Assembly: GCF_001949145.1 (NCBI RefSeq)
Contig: NW_019091381.1
Span: forward strand, 2,091,579-2,155,578
From: Acanthaster planci
Taxonomy: Eukaryota > Echinodermata > Asteroidea > Valvatida > Acanthasteridae
Length of the DNA: 64,000 nt
Direction of reading: 5' to 3'
Every line of letters starts with the position of its first letter. Position 1 is the first letter of the stretch. Position numbers and translations under genes: made by a program. The notes beneath the pieces are model-generated. The model saw only the letters and a list, made by a program, of their open reading frames with translations. It was not told the origin of the DNA and searched no databases. Of the stretch, positions 11,607-24,300 are shown in pieces.

Positions 11607-13606
11607 AGGGTTGCCACTTGAAAAATGGCTGGAATCAGACTTCGGAAAAATCACTTTTTGGGGGCTGATTTTGTTTTGTGGGAATAATTAAAAATGTAAT
11701 TGGTTAACCCATAAAAAACTGAAAAGAAATTGAAAGATAAGTGATCAGATAAGAATTTTATTTGTGTTTCAGAAATCTCAGGGATGTTGGCGTGCATGCT
11801 ATTGGGCCCTGAACGGTGCTGATTTTACACTGTTTTCAATGGGGCTTGAATGAGTGGACTGGACCCATCGGGTGTTTAGACCCTTTTTAAAAATTAATGC
11901 CAGATAATGTGTGAAAATACAAGTGGGTTAGCATTGCAAATGGCATTATACAAATGCATAAAAAGACTAAATGCTTTTGTTGGGCCTGTGCCACATTTAT
12001 TTGGTACGGTGTGCTTTTGAGTTTATTACAAAGAATTTACTAAATAGTTGTTTAGTTTTTCAGATAACCATTGCTGTCAATGATAGTGACACTCAAGTCA
12101 ATAAATATTACGGGATTGAATATTAGGAAGGACGTCCAGGTATCCACAACCTAAAATTGCCCACGTTTTCATTTAGATGCGAAGGAGGATGGGAATGAAA
12201 GTTTCCATGACGTCATAATTAAACTTTACAAAATTCCTTACAATGACAATGTGTGGTATAAAGGTAACCCGACGAAAATTTCAATTTAATTTGGTAAGAT
12301 TCTAAAACATGTTGAAACAAACAATAGCAATTGTTTGAAGAAAAAACATATGAAGTACAGAATGTATATAGAATGCTTTCATTATGTAACACACAATCAG
12401 TATTACATCGATATATGCAAAAATACACAAGACTAAAAAGGAATGTTCTTCATAAAATGCTGATGAACAAAACCACTTAAAATGCTCATTATTTATCGAT
12501 ATTAAAAAAAGAAGGCAAAAGACCAATGGTGAAGATGTGCATATTTCTCTCGAAAATGTTGCGTATATTTCTTTTGAAAATGAAACAATTTTGATTCTTT
12601 CCTTTAGACAAGTTTCATTTTTACAAACAGAACCAATAGTCTTCACTTGTTGTTACTGACATGTGACCTGAAATATTTAACTTAAGCATTCAACTTGTAA
12701 AATTTATAGTTCGTATAATAATGTGCAATGCTGAAAGAGCAGTTTTAATTTACAGCAACGACTGACAAACAAACGCCTGATTCTATCATCAGTGACTTCA
12801 TAAAATGTGATATTCCTTCATAAATCACTGCACGTCTTTGTTATTCATCAATAATATTATCATTGTAAATGATATAGTAAAAGTATAAAAAACAGGATTC
12901 TAATTATGTCAGATATGAACATTGTTACTATGGAAATGCTAAAATAGATAACAAAATTGAACATTTTCAACGCCAAGAATACCTTTTTAAAATTTAACTC
13001 AATATTAAGAAATGTTTTCTACTACTTTCTTCTACATTTTAGAAGTATGTGTCCTTCTGGTAACTTATCTACTTCTTTCTTCTTTCTTAGCCACTTTGAT
13101 TTACATTTTCTTATCACTTCACCACACATCGTTCTTCGAAATTAGTATGCATTAAGTACATTTTCATGTGAGGACAATTTTTTAACTAAAACTTTAATTT
13201 CTGTTTGACACACAGTCTATTTTGAAGTTGCTATCCTAACATTTACAAAAGAACAGTTCAAACTTTATTTGATGACTTCTTGAAAATTTTATAATACGTA
13301 GTTATTTTCAAAGCAAACAATTTGACATAGAACTAAGGTAGTTTATTTCATGATTTGAAATAATGTTTTTTCAGTGTCAAAAGTTTAAAACGGTTGTTTT
13401 AGACTAGCATGACAAGACGTGTTTAAAGCCAGTAAAGCTTTCAAGAAGATTCTTAACCCTGTTACGTCTCTGTTATTAAGGTCACCAATGTGCTCATGTG
13501 CGTAAGAAAATAAAACTTAACAGCTCTTCCTGGGGGAATAGCTCGCTGTAAACTGAATTGATTTTGTGATGAGCACAAATTCTAGAAATGAAACATATTA
13601 TATTTT

Positions 13607-14632
13607 TCATTTAGATGCTTTACGTATTTTCATGCTAGCTTTCTTGACAGATTGTGGTTTTTTCCACGGAGTCCATCTAATACTATTTAGTTCAATTACA
13701 CGCCTACCATAGAACTTGCCGTTCAGATTTGCTTGATAGCACCAGTTGTACCACCATGCGCCGTGATCCTCTTCGGCACAGCTTCCTGCTGGGTGCATGT
13801 CATTGTCTTTGTCTTTTGTCGAGAACAACTTGCCATTGTGCATGCTTGTCATTGCATCTCCAGCCGTGCTGTTGTCATTGTACGAGCCTACAGTGAGCTG
13901 ATAGTTGTCACCCGAGACTCTGAACGCTCCATACTCTGCGTAGACGCGCTCATTGTCCCAGTCCTGTAGGTCAACTCGAAGCTGCCATGTTCCCGCTCTG
14001 GTCAAACTGCGTAGATTTTCGTTTCCAAACCAGAACTCCCCCGACAAGCTACCGAAACCCTCCTGGTACTCAGTCCAGTTGCGGAAGAAGTCGACGCTGC
14101 CGTCTTGACGCCTCTGAATTACCATCCATCCCCCGTCAGCTGTGTTCATGTCGCAGTAGACCTGCAAGCCATCAATGCCGAATGGGGCAGGGAATATGGT
14201 ATAGATACCATTTGCAGTGTGACCTTCCTCCAGGAGCTCCATACAGCTAGTGTAACGAGAGGTAATGGAATGAAGTGGCGTGTCTTCATTAGCATCAAAG
14301 TACACGCTGCCGTAGAGTGTAACCAAGTTGTCTGGAGAGTTTCCTCGAGAGAGATTTCTCAGCTCACAGGTTCGCTTGAGAGTGTTATAGTTCACCGACA
14401 AGCAACCGGGGTCAGCATGGCAGTCCCTCACACAATGAATGTGGGATGTTGCTACGGTTTCTTGATACGAAGCTCCCTGCAGATATCGGTTTTGCGCAGG
14501 TAGAAAATCGCTTTTGAAGTGGTTGCACAATGTTGCGGCTTGTACAGTTGCATTGGTGACTGAACTAACAGCAAAGGCAAGAATTACCAATGCCAGCGAG
14601 CAGGAGAGTTGAAGCTGTGGCCTATTAGCCAT
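13607..14632 (-). CDS. Secreted PAN/apple plus fibrinogen-like (FReD) protein, intronless
   Basis: One uninterrupted 341-residue frame. The ATG at 14630-14632 is followed by a signal peptide (about residues 1-32). Residues about 33-118 have the Cys pattern of a PAN/apple domain. Residues about 129-341 form a fibrinogen C-terminal-like domain: D-G-G-W-x-V-I-Q-R-R, F-W-F-G-N-E, then D-K-D-N-D (calcium site), G-A-W-W-Y and N-L-N-G-K-F-Y-G, ending in M-K-I-R. Such proteins (ficolins, angiopoietin-like, FIBCD1 relatives) commonly bind acetylated sugars or act as lectins in invertebrate immunity. The PAN plus FReD pairing without a collagen or coiled-coil part suggests a lectin, but the ligand is inferred. 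Family genes usually have introns; this copy has none, so a retrocopy is possible. No poly(A) tract is obvious. Confidence 0.93.
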   Translation of the reverse strand: MANRPQLQLSCSLALVILAFAVSSVTNATVQAATLCNHFKSDFLPAQNRYLQGASYQETVATSHIHCVRDCHADPGCLSVNYNTLKRTCELRNLSRGNSPDNLVTLYGSVYFDANEDTPLHSITSRYTSCMELLEEGHTANGIYTIFPAPFGIDGLQVYCDMNTADGGWMVIQRRQDGSVDFFRNWTEYQEGFGSLSGEFWFGNENLRSLTRAGTWQLRVDLQDWDNERVYAEYGAFRVSGDNYQLTVGSYNDNSTAGDAMTSMHNGKLFSTKDKDNDMHPAGSCAEEDHGAWWYNWCYQANLNGKFYGRRVIELNSIRWTPWKKPQSVKKASMKIRKASK

Positions 14633-14688
14633 GGCTGAATATCCAGACTATCCCAGGAAAATTAAGAATTGACAGGAAAGGCTCGCCA

Positions 14689-14694
14689 TTTAAA
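14689..14694 (-). promoter_or_regulatory. TATA-like box upstream of the fibrinogen-like gene
   Basis: TTTAAA lies 57 bases upstream of the ATG on the minus strand, which would place a start site near 14660. This is position-based inference only. Confidence 0.3.
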
Positions 14695-14699
14695 GCTGA

Positions 14700-17354
14700 C
14701 ACAGCCTCATTAGTTTGCCATTAGCATGGTACGCCATGGATATGGACAATGGTGATTGGCTGTTGTGTTTTAGTGAAACTATACAGACAGTGGTCACAAG
14801 GTTACGGAGACCCAAACACTCTAACCATTCCAATTGGAACAGGGAAGTGTTTTGCACATACAGGGGACTGAATCGGTGAAAATATCAAGCACAGGGCATG
14901 ATTTTCATCAGTAACGAACATAAAGATATAACCTAACAACTGAAAGGTCGAAGGCTCTTTAATTTTTCTTTTCTCCTTGTTCTGGCAGTGTTAAAATATA
15001 GCAGTGAAAACAGAGGTCAGTGGCATTTTGATGGGGAATTGGAGGAGGAAAGTTGACCCCTGAGGACACTTTGTAAAATTCCTAATTTTTAAAAGCTTTT
15101 TTTTTTATTTCAGAATTGGATGTGCCAGCACTTCAGAAACGGTTTGCACCTTCCTTGAAGAGGTGTGGATTTCTTTATGAGCAAGGAGAAGAGATTTGAT
15201 TGTAACAGGTAAGAAATCCCAGGCCCTGACTCAAAACGTGGATACAACACTGGTCATGGACGCTTCATTTTTCCTTTAGCAGACACACGTTTCAGTCATT
15301 ACTAACTGTTAGGTAGGCCCAATGTTTGATACATTTTTCTCACAAATGGCGAATAATTATAAAGTCAACTCATGCCAAGGAGTACGGTACCGATGGTTTC
15401 AGGCGTACAATTATTTGCACTTCTTAGGAAGCTATGAGGCGTGCAATCGCACACCTTAAAACGAAAGGAGTAATGCTTTTGTTGTCATGGACACTCATTG
15501 CTTCTTGTCATTAATTCATCAGCCTTCATAAGGAATTGCGAATAAAAGTGGTAATAAACCACGCTATAGGGTCATGTAAATGAAACTTTGATTATATATT
15601 GACAGCTAACTCGTTGGGGCTTTGGTCTTGTGACGAATGGTATTTGTAGCAGTTCTTAGCTCTGAAAGGGTATACCAATGCCAAATAATCCCGGAAGTCT
15701 GCTCTGAGGTCTGAAGTTTAGTCTTGGTTGTTTTTTTAAATGTTACTTTTGTTGTGTGATTTTATTTACGAAATGTGATATATACATTTAAAAAAAGTTG
15801 GAGTTAACCAGTACAGGGATATAAAATATGACCCCAGTAGTCCTCGATCCTTTATCTTTTGGAGAATTGAGGACATCAATGAATGGTTAAAGGGTTAAAG
15901 AAGAAAAAGTACACCAGATACACAAACTTGATATTTTGTTTCATGGAAAAGATTTATTTTTCATTCCCTAACTAATTGCGCTTAACAGAGGGCACCAAAT
16001 TGTCCCTTTGACAAGAGTTCGTCTGTGAGCTGGTGACAACACCATGCCACGAGTGGCGTCGTTACAAGACTTACAAATACAACTCCTGTATATTTTGAAT
16101 TGTTTTTAAGATGTTTGTGAAATGGATTCCAAGATAAATATATTTCTGCACCAGGATTTACCATAATATTTCAACATCGATTTGACGCATCAACAATGGC
16201 GGCTTTCTTGATAAAGCCTCTTAAGACATCTGGAAACAAGTTGGAGATTTTTGAAACAATTTAGCGTTATCTCTAAACATCACAAGACAGGTGTATTCTG
16301 AAATTATTTTAAATTATTTTAACTTCTCTGTACGCTAACAATTAGTATAATGAAAACATTTTACGCACAAGTTGTATGCACAGTATGACTTCCACTTATG
16401 TCAGTATTAAGGTAAGGTATTAAGCATTAAGGTACCATCGGCTCTGTTGCTTTACAAGAAGGGCCTATACAGTAGTTGGTGGCGAAAGTTTAAGACAAAT
16501 CACGCGACAGTGACGTGCATCAAGTTGCTTTTTGTTCATATCCTCGTGACATTCAACTGGCCTACTTTTCACGTCTTCATTACAAAGCCTCTGGTTTGAG
16601 AGAGCATTTCAGAAACGTGACCTCAATTACAGTTGGTGTGTGCACTTTGTGTAAATGATAACTGAAGTCTCTGAGTGCCCCTGAGTACCCATTATCAAAA
16701 CAGTCCTTGCAAAGCATTATTGTGACTTGTCATGAAATTTTAACACAGTGTTGGTAATTTGTGCCAAAGGGGACTGGCAACTTACCACTGATAATGATAT
16801 ACCTGCCTACAACCTTAATGGCGGCCATTTTTGATGGTTGTCAGAACTTTATAGAGTAGAACTCTCATCAAAATACACCTCTTACGCTAACACATTTCCA
16901 ATACCAGTACAAAGGCACTTGAGTATAAGATGTGAATCACACCTTTGAAAATTGTTAGTATCAGGCTTAAAGGTGGCCTTTTCAGTTTGTTTTAAGTCAA
17001 GCACCCAGTGTCATAATTAAGACGGTACATGTAGTTACCTGTTCCAGAAATGTACAAGAAATCTACCAGACTACAAGTTTTGACATCGTTTCTGCCTTTC
17101 CGTACACGCACAAGTGTTAAAAATCAACAAAATACTATGGTATAAGCATTAGCATTGGATTATATCAAATTGATCAAGAAATAACATTCATCCTTAAAAT
17201 ATCTTACCACAGAATACAAACTAAAAATGAAAACTGGAAGTAAAAGGGGATTACATTTACCAATTTGTTTGAAAATACCTCAAGAATTGACTCCTTTCAT
17301 GGTTAATGGTTAGTTTGCTGCCGATGAGCGCTTTGCCCCACAAAAATTTCTTTC
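14700..17354. other. No gene seen; likely 3' untranslated region at the right side
   Basis: There is no sustained coding frame. A short exon-like island at 15116-15209 has an acceptor and a donor but stops inside. On the minus strand, AATAAA at 15953-15958 could end the 3' UTR of the mosaic membrane gene that begins to the right. Confidence 0.4.
15953..15958 (-). terminator. Candidate poly(A) signal for the mosaic membrane gene
   Basis: TTTATT on the + strand reads as AATAAA on the minus strand, 1.4 kb after the stop at 17355. No closer canonical signal was noticed. Confidence 0.25.
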
Positions 17355-18395
17355 TCAGTGCCGTTCTTGGTAGGGAACAGGATTGCGGACCACACGCCCA
17401 GCTACTCCTCCATCCTGTGGAAAAGACAGGATGATTCCCATGTTACGGACATCTTCTAATACTGAAAATTAATGCTTGATTAAGTACAATAACCTCGATG
17501 TACCCAGTGATACGCTAGGCTTCCGTACAGTTATTGCAGAGGGGAATTCGTATTGTAACCTTGAAGATACAGTTTTCGTGCTATTCAAGGGAAGGATAGA
17601 CATATGCTCACGGTTTTTAACATTTTTGTTGCGATCTTGTTGAAGGCTCAATAAAAGTTCTACATAAACATCAGCATTTTCATCTCTCTTTCTGCTTACT
17701 GAAATACAAGAGAATGCTCCAACTGGACCCAGATCTATGCAAGTGCTTACCCTTGAGTCTTCTCGGTAGAAGGCTTCCCGCCCTGTAGCCATGTAAAGCC
17801 CTCTCCGTTTGCTGGGAAACTCGCCAATGCCCTTCATCGGAAGGAAATGAATGACTTCAAACACTGGAATTCATAGAGTTTGATGGATTTTACAAATCAT
17901 TCAGCATATTTTACATCACAGCATTGGTCAATTATAAGCAAGTTTCTGCATTTTTGAAAAAGGACAACTTCAGAGTAAGTAAATATTCTGCAATGCATTT
18001 TGGATCACCAGACACCGCACCATCCTGGGAATTATGACACTGATCTCGCTTCTAGCCTACCTGCTGCAAGTAAGGCGAGTGGCTCATGACCTGATGCAGT
18101 CGGCGCATTCTCCTTTCCTCATTCCTGCCATAGGAGCGCATCTTGTTGGAGTCGCCATAGTCATAGTAACCGAGTGGATCGTAGTCGTGCATCACGGTGG
18201 CTGGAAACACGGGGATGGCACCATTTCTCCAAGCCCAGTAAGAATCAGATGGGGTGTCAGGTTGGAAGAAATGACCAGCTTGGTAGCGCCGTCTCTGCAC
18301 AATGTTGAAGCAGACGAGTATGCCGACAATGACGACAAGTATCAGTAGGCCGGTGAATACAAGAACGAGAATCAACATCGTCAGATCTTCGGAAT
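17355..18395 (-). CDS. Transmembrane helix and cytoplasmic tail (three exons)
   Basis: Exon 18061-18395 encodes a 24-residue helix (M-L-I-L-V-L-V-F-T-G-L-L-I-L-V-V-I-V-G-I) followed by the basic stop-transfer Q-R-R-R. The tail has a tyrosine cluster (G-Y-Y-D-Y-G-D) and an Arg-rich run. Exons 17751-17831 and 17355-17414 are both phase 0 and end in N-P-V-P-Y-Q-E-R-H and TGA. The acceptor at 17832 (GATGAAG|GGC) was chosen because it keeps phase 0; an earlier AG would break the frame. The tail is about 110 residues and may signal through its tyrosines (inference). Confidence 0.8.
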
Positions 18396-21300
18396 CTACA
18401 ACAAAAAAATACCAGGGCATCAAAATAATAAAGATACCATTTATTAATCTACTGGGATTGTTTTTCATTCTAATTTCAAGGATGTTTAAAATTTACTGCC
18501 CAAAAAATCAGATTCTTGCTTTGCCAAAGTGTACTTCAGTGGAAATAAAAATGTCCCATTTCGCACAGGAACTGCAGGCTTCAAAACGTTCATCAAATCA
18601 AACTGGAGAAATAGTGTTTGAGCCTGTTGTCATGGTTACTTGGGCAATGCGGGTGTACATTTGACCTGTAACTCCTCAACTTCTGATAAATGAAATGTTT
18701 AAACTGAAACATAACTTCCTAACATTGTTGTTGTGATTCATTTTAATCTTTTCATAATCATCTACCCGGAGTGTGCTGAGAGCCCTGGTCCAAAAATATA
18801 TCAAGAATATGACAAATCTAATCCCTGAATCACAGCAGACCTCAACATAAATAGAAAAATGATCAAACAAATGGGCTTCATCTAAATAAGCCACATTATG
18901 GACTTTGTTTCAACTATATTAACAGCTCCTCCAATTCACCTGGTGCGGGGGTGGTTGATTGAGGTGAAGGGACATCATCAGTAGCCGTGAGGGGGATAAC
19001 GGACTCACACTGTCCACCGGTGAATGAGGTCGCACACCTGTACGGGGATGAGGTTAATCTTTACTCTCAAGAATGTATCCGGATCATAGATGTATTGTGT
19101 AATGAGAGCACATAGGCAAGTAAATCACCAGGTACATGAATAACTCTATAGCTTTGAACTTGATAGCGCCGTTCTGCAATTGGTGTAGCAAGCTATTTGA
19201 AATGGTACCGAAGCTTGTCATTTACCGACCACATGCTGCGACAAGTGAGCATGCCTTCAAGTCTTATTAACAGTCTTAAAAGTAAGACCAACCTGCATGT
19301 GAATGTGAAGACAGGATAAAGTCCAGATACATCACACGTTCCGCCGTTTCTACAGTAGTCTTGTGGGCAGCTTGACGAAGATTCTGTAAGGATGTCATTG
19401 ATAAAGTGTGGCAGAAAAAAACTGGTTATTATCGACTACACAGGGTCAATTGCACGGAGCAACAGCAATTGCCACCTTTGGTGGCGCACGACACTTCCAG
19501 AAACTAAGTATTTACGTGAAGCACTGATGCTTGTCTGTTTCATTTCTTTCTTCCTGTTGTTGAACTAATTGGATGGTAACACAATTGTAGCTGTGCCCGT
19601 CATCTAAATAAAAAATGTACAAACGCAGTCAATATTCCTGCCATGACTCGTGTAAGGCCAATTCTTCATGGCAGTGCATTTCAGTAAGTCATAATTGTAA
19701 AACTGCATTTTTCTGAACTGTCTTTGATGCGAGAATGTTTTGCAGTCGAAACGGGCTACCCCGGAGCAACAGCATTTGTGGAATGAACACTAGACAACTT
19801 ACGACTGTCGGTGACGTACTGCGTGTCCACTTCAAGATTGTCACTGCCGTCGTCCAGCATGCTGCTCGCCTGCAGGACACTTTGTATGGTGGTGACCGAA
19901 GGAGCTGAATTTTCATCGGGAAAGAAGCCCACAAACTCTATTATTGCGCTGCCGCCGCTCACGATACGGATTCCCTGAATGTCCACCACAGTCGATGTTA
20001 ACACGTTTCGTCGAAGTATGAAGAGGAGCTGTCAAAGATACACACCAATGCAATTTGCCAGGTCAGTATGTCAAAAGCCAGGGTCTTTCTGGAACAAAGC
20101 GTGCACGTGAGTCGCTGTATGGCTGTGCTGATAGGACAAGCTATTGGGCACCAAAAAAGGTATTCACAAATGGGAATTGCAAAGTGTGATATGTCATGGG
20201 TTGATTTTAAACTAGTTTGTTTAAAACTGGCTACGAGGCTGGGGACCATAACCAATGGTAATAAAAAGCTGGGTCTAAACGTACTTACTCAAAACGGCTC
20301 ATTACCCTTTTATATTCCCCTCACTAAAGACTTAAATCAGACTTTTGACTGAAAAATGACAACTCACCACTTTGGAGCTTACGGTTAAGACCTCCTGACT
20401 GGCAGTGGAGGTTGGGTTAATATATATAAGAGTGAAGTCGATGGCGACTCCATTCACACCAAACACTCGCAGCCTGAACACACGTACCACCCTCCCTGTC
20501 GATGTCAAAGTTCACATGGCTTTAATCATGCATTGGTCATCGTGAATAATACAAAAGCAAGGTAACCCCGCAAAATCTGCTCTAAAAACGTCTGTACCGG
20601 AACGAAGATGAGGTTTCGCCGCAAATCACAAATCACCATCCCTGTGCTCTGATGGATGGTTCCACAGCATGGAAGAAAACAGTCCATTTACCTTTATCCA
20701 ATACGGGCGTTTCACAATAGTGGACCTCCAAAAGCGTGAAATTTGTAGACCCAATGCGCATTTGAAAAGTGTCGACAAATTTCACACGTTGTGGTTGGCC
20801 AACGCGTTGGAAACTCTTAGAGGTGCACCACTGGGAAATGCCCGTATCAAGCGAAGAGTTTTTCAAGACGAGGTTTTACCTGCAATATTTACAAAGCAGT
20901 TGGGCTCCTTATCATTTCAATGAATTATGATTTGGGGAAGCACCATCTAAAAACTGGCCATCTTGTGAAATAAAGCCAGTTGAAATTTTCTTCAAAATGT
21001 CCCAGTGAGTTTATTGGCAGAATTAAGAGAACAGGAGAAAACAGGCGACTTAAAACTTCCATTCTTTACGGTCTACCCGAAAATGTTGCAATCTATTCCA
21101 GCATTTTATGCAAAAGCAACGCTATTGGTACTTTTGTTATTGTGCATAATCCAAACAAAGATCTTACTGAAGCAGAAGCCATTTTGATCCGTGATGTAAC
21201 CGCCCAAGGCATTGCAGACACATGTGTGGCCAGTGGAGGACTGAGTGCTGGCCACGCAGTACTGTGAATCTACAGGGCAGAGGCTGCCATCCAGACAAGG

Positions 21301-24300
21301 ATTGGAAACTGCACGGGAGGTATAATATGACCAACACACAGACAACGAAACTCAAATGATACCAAAGAATGAAGGTGCAAAAATTACTCTTCACAATTCA
21401 TGTCAATGTGACCAATAAGACCTGGTGAAAAACTTCCATTTTCAAAACTCGTGTTCTCCTGAGTGATTACATCAAACTTGACGTGTTAAACGTTACCTTG
21501 ACAAAATTGTCCGAATAACGTCAGCGGACAAACGCATTCACAGTGATCGGCATCTAAAACACCTTGCTGGCAGCTGCCTGACACCAAACTGCACCCTGAT
21601 AAAACAAAAAAAGGGCATCATTTAAAGTTACGGTCCCAATTGTACAATGCATATCAGACTAAAGTTGCATGTCCCTCTGGCAACGCAAAATTGTTTGGAT
21701 TCATACCTTCGGCTGGAGGGTTAGTGGACAAATCTACTACCAGCTGAGTGGTTGTAATCTTATTTCCAGTCGGTGACACTACAGGAATGATAAAGGCAAC
21801 GGACATCAATAAACAAGAGAACTGTACTGAAAAAAAGCTTGTTTTCATTCTTATAAGTAAATAATAATTATGATAATTACAACATTTGTAATGCGCTTTC
21901 CACAACGTTTCAAAGCACCATTATTATCCCTGCACATTGGGCTCACACACCTATGAATATTCCTGAAACCATCTCTCTGGGGAGAGATTATCCCTGCACA
22001 TTGGGCTCACACACCTATGAATATTCCTGAAACCATCTCTCTGGGGAATATACAAGCCCAGTGCTGCCATTTTGGCACAAACGGCTAAACATAGGAAGCG
22101 ACTTAATACTAAACATAACTGTGTCTGCTCTCACAGGTACCCATTTATTCCTGGGTGGAGAGAGGCACATAGGGGTAAAGTGACCTTGCCCAAGATCACA
22201 ACATGCTGCCACAAGCTGGATTCGAACCCCTGACCCTGTGGTCAGAAGCTACAAACCCTAACCACTCGGCCACATGCCTCCACAAATGTGTTGACAGACA
22301 GTTATAAATATAATACATTTGGGAACTGTCACCGCGAAATGAGCTGAAAGTCAGAATTTTCAAAAATTGAAATAATATTTTTGAATTCAGCAGAAAGAGG
22401 GCTCTCCAATGGTACGTACACGGAACACTTAGGGTAGAAGTATAAGGTGACATTGTGACATTATTCTGGCAGCTTTGTGTCTTTGTTTCTGACATTGTTC
22501 CAACATTTCCAACTGGGCACGAATAATGCTATCATTGAAATTGATGAGAAAATGACATTTTTAAATATCCGATCCTGTGAAAAATTGGGAATTAAAAAGA
22601 CGGGTTACTCTTTCCCAAAATTATAAAACCCCAGGATTGACCACCACTTCCGCATTTGACTTTGAACACTCAAAATAGGAAAGAGTGGAATGTGACTTTC
22701 TAGTTCTAAAACACTGCATTCTCTAACGTTGCTCGAGGTAAGCATGAATCAAGACTAACCTGTTGGATGTGACGGTCCAGGGGTGGAGACCACTGGCCTC
22801 TGGGGAGTCATTGGGGCCGGTGTTGCTGAAAGCAAAATGAAAAGGATAGAGTAGCAACGGCATGCCTCAAAGGAAATCACAACTTCCGAGTCGGGGATGA
22901 GTTTTTACCTTCAGAGGTGGCCGCAGGAGGGGACTCTGTTCTGGAGTCAAGTTTCCGAGTTGTCGGTGTACCATTTGGTAGCTTTCCTGCAGTAAACGAG
23001 AAGAACTTGAGCTGAGAAATGGAATTCTTACCTTCAGTGGTGGCCACAGGAGGCAAGTTGGTTCTTGAATCCACTTCTCGGGTTGTCAGTCTGCCGTCTG
23101 ACGACGTTCCTGTTATGAGCAGAAGGGCTCAGTTAAGTTTTAAAAGCAGTTCAGATATTTCCTATCCTACCATCAGTTGGATAGTTAAATAGCGACAATT
23201 AATGAACTGAATAATCGAAATCTTACCTTCAGTGGTGGCCGCAGGAGGCAAGTTTGTTCTTGAATCCACTTCTGGAGTTGTCCGTCTGTCGTCTGATGAC
23301 GTTGTTCCTGCAATGAATAAGAGTGACTTAGTTTCAGCAGTCCTGAAATGTCTTCGGCCTACCAACAGTTGGATATCTCAACAGAGTCTATTGCTGGGAA
23401 TTTTTACCTTCAGTGGTAGCCACAGTAGGCGAGTCTGTTCTCAAGCCTGTGTCTTGAATCGTCTGTCTGTCATTTGAGGGTGTTGTTCCTGCAAATGTAG
23501 TTCCAAATTAAAGCTCACTAGAAACATATTTCTATCTTCTATATTATATACATTATAACATATGTTTGTTGACAAATAGAGTACAAAAAGAGTCAAAATC
23601 CTGAAGATATTATTTTGTAAAATGACTGACAAACTAGAAATACATCCAGTTTACCAAATGTACCCAATCAATGCAGTTTTAAACATAGTCACCATTGGGG
23701 TGGACTAGACTCTTTTCAAGTACATACTGTGAGGATCGACCCTACTGTTGTCCTGTCAGCACTACTTAGCTTTTGATTAATACGTTGATAGTTGAATTAT
23801 TCCAAACCAAAAGCTTATGAGCCTATAGTTGTCACTTTATAGAGGTTCTTCATGGCAGCCATTTTTCTGGTAAGAGCTTTTATTCTACAGGGACACAAAC
23901 CTTTTGTGCTATCCCTCCGGAACAAAAGCAGTAATACCGGAAAGATGGCTGCCAGGCAGAACCTCTATAGCTCCGCCTGTTACTTAAGCCATATTACACG
24001 CACTACAAGGTTTGCATACGACTACCTTGGCTAGTCATGCTATCGTCGATGGAAGAATCAGTTGCTTCCGTGCTTCCATTTCCGCCCCCACCAATAGTTC
24101 CACTGACAGAGGAACCTCCATCACCAACAGTAGAATTTCCCCCTCCATCAGGTGCTGTCAAATATTTCAAGGGTTCAGGCAATGCAGTTATTTTACTAAA
24201 ACCCCCCAAAGCGCAAACCTCCTGTTTCAAGCTTCTACGTGCTGTTTTTAAAGGTAATTTGATGCCTTTTTTATTTTTAGGCAGATGTCGATTTCCATAT

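Larger units (their letters stand above)
6850..13606. other. No intact gene recognised; exon-like fragments, MITE and gap
   Basis: Most of this stretch is AT-rich with no convincing coding frame. It contains a foldback element (6999-7146), two sets of exon-like coding fragments (9592-9661 and 10133-10661), a run of N (11516-11606) and possibly the 3' flank of the fibrinogen-like gene at the right end. An open frame at 7723-8046 shows no recognisable domain and was not called. Confidence 0.5.

Noticed and set aside
15116-15209. Short exon-like island with acceptor and donor
   Set aside because: The only protein-like frame hits a stop before the donor and no partner exon was found.
22195-22281. 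A functional tRNA gene
   Set aside because: A and B boxes are present, but the cloverleaf is imperfect and the sequence continues into a SINE body and tail.
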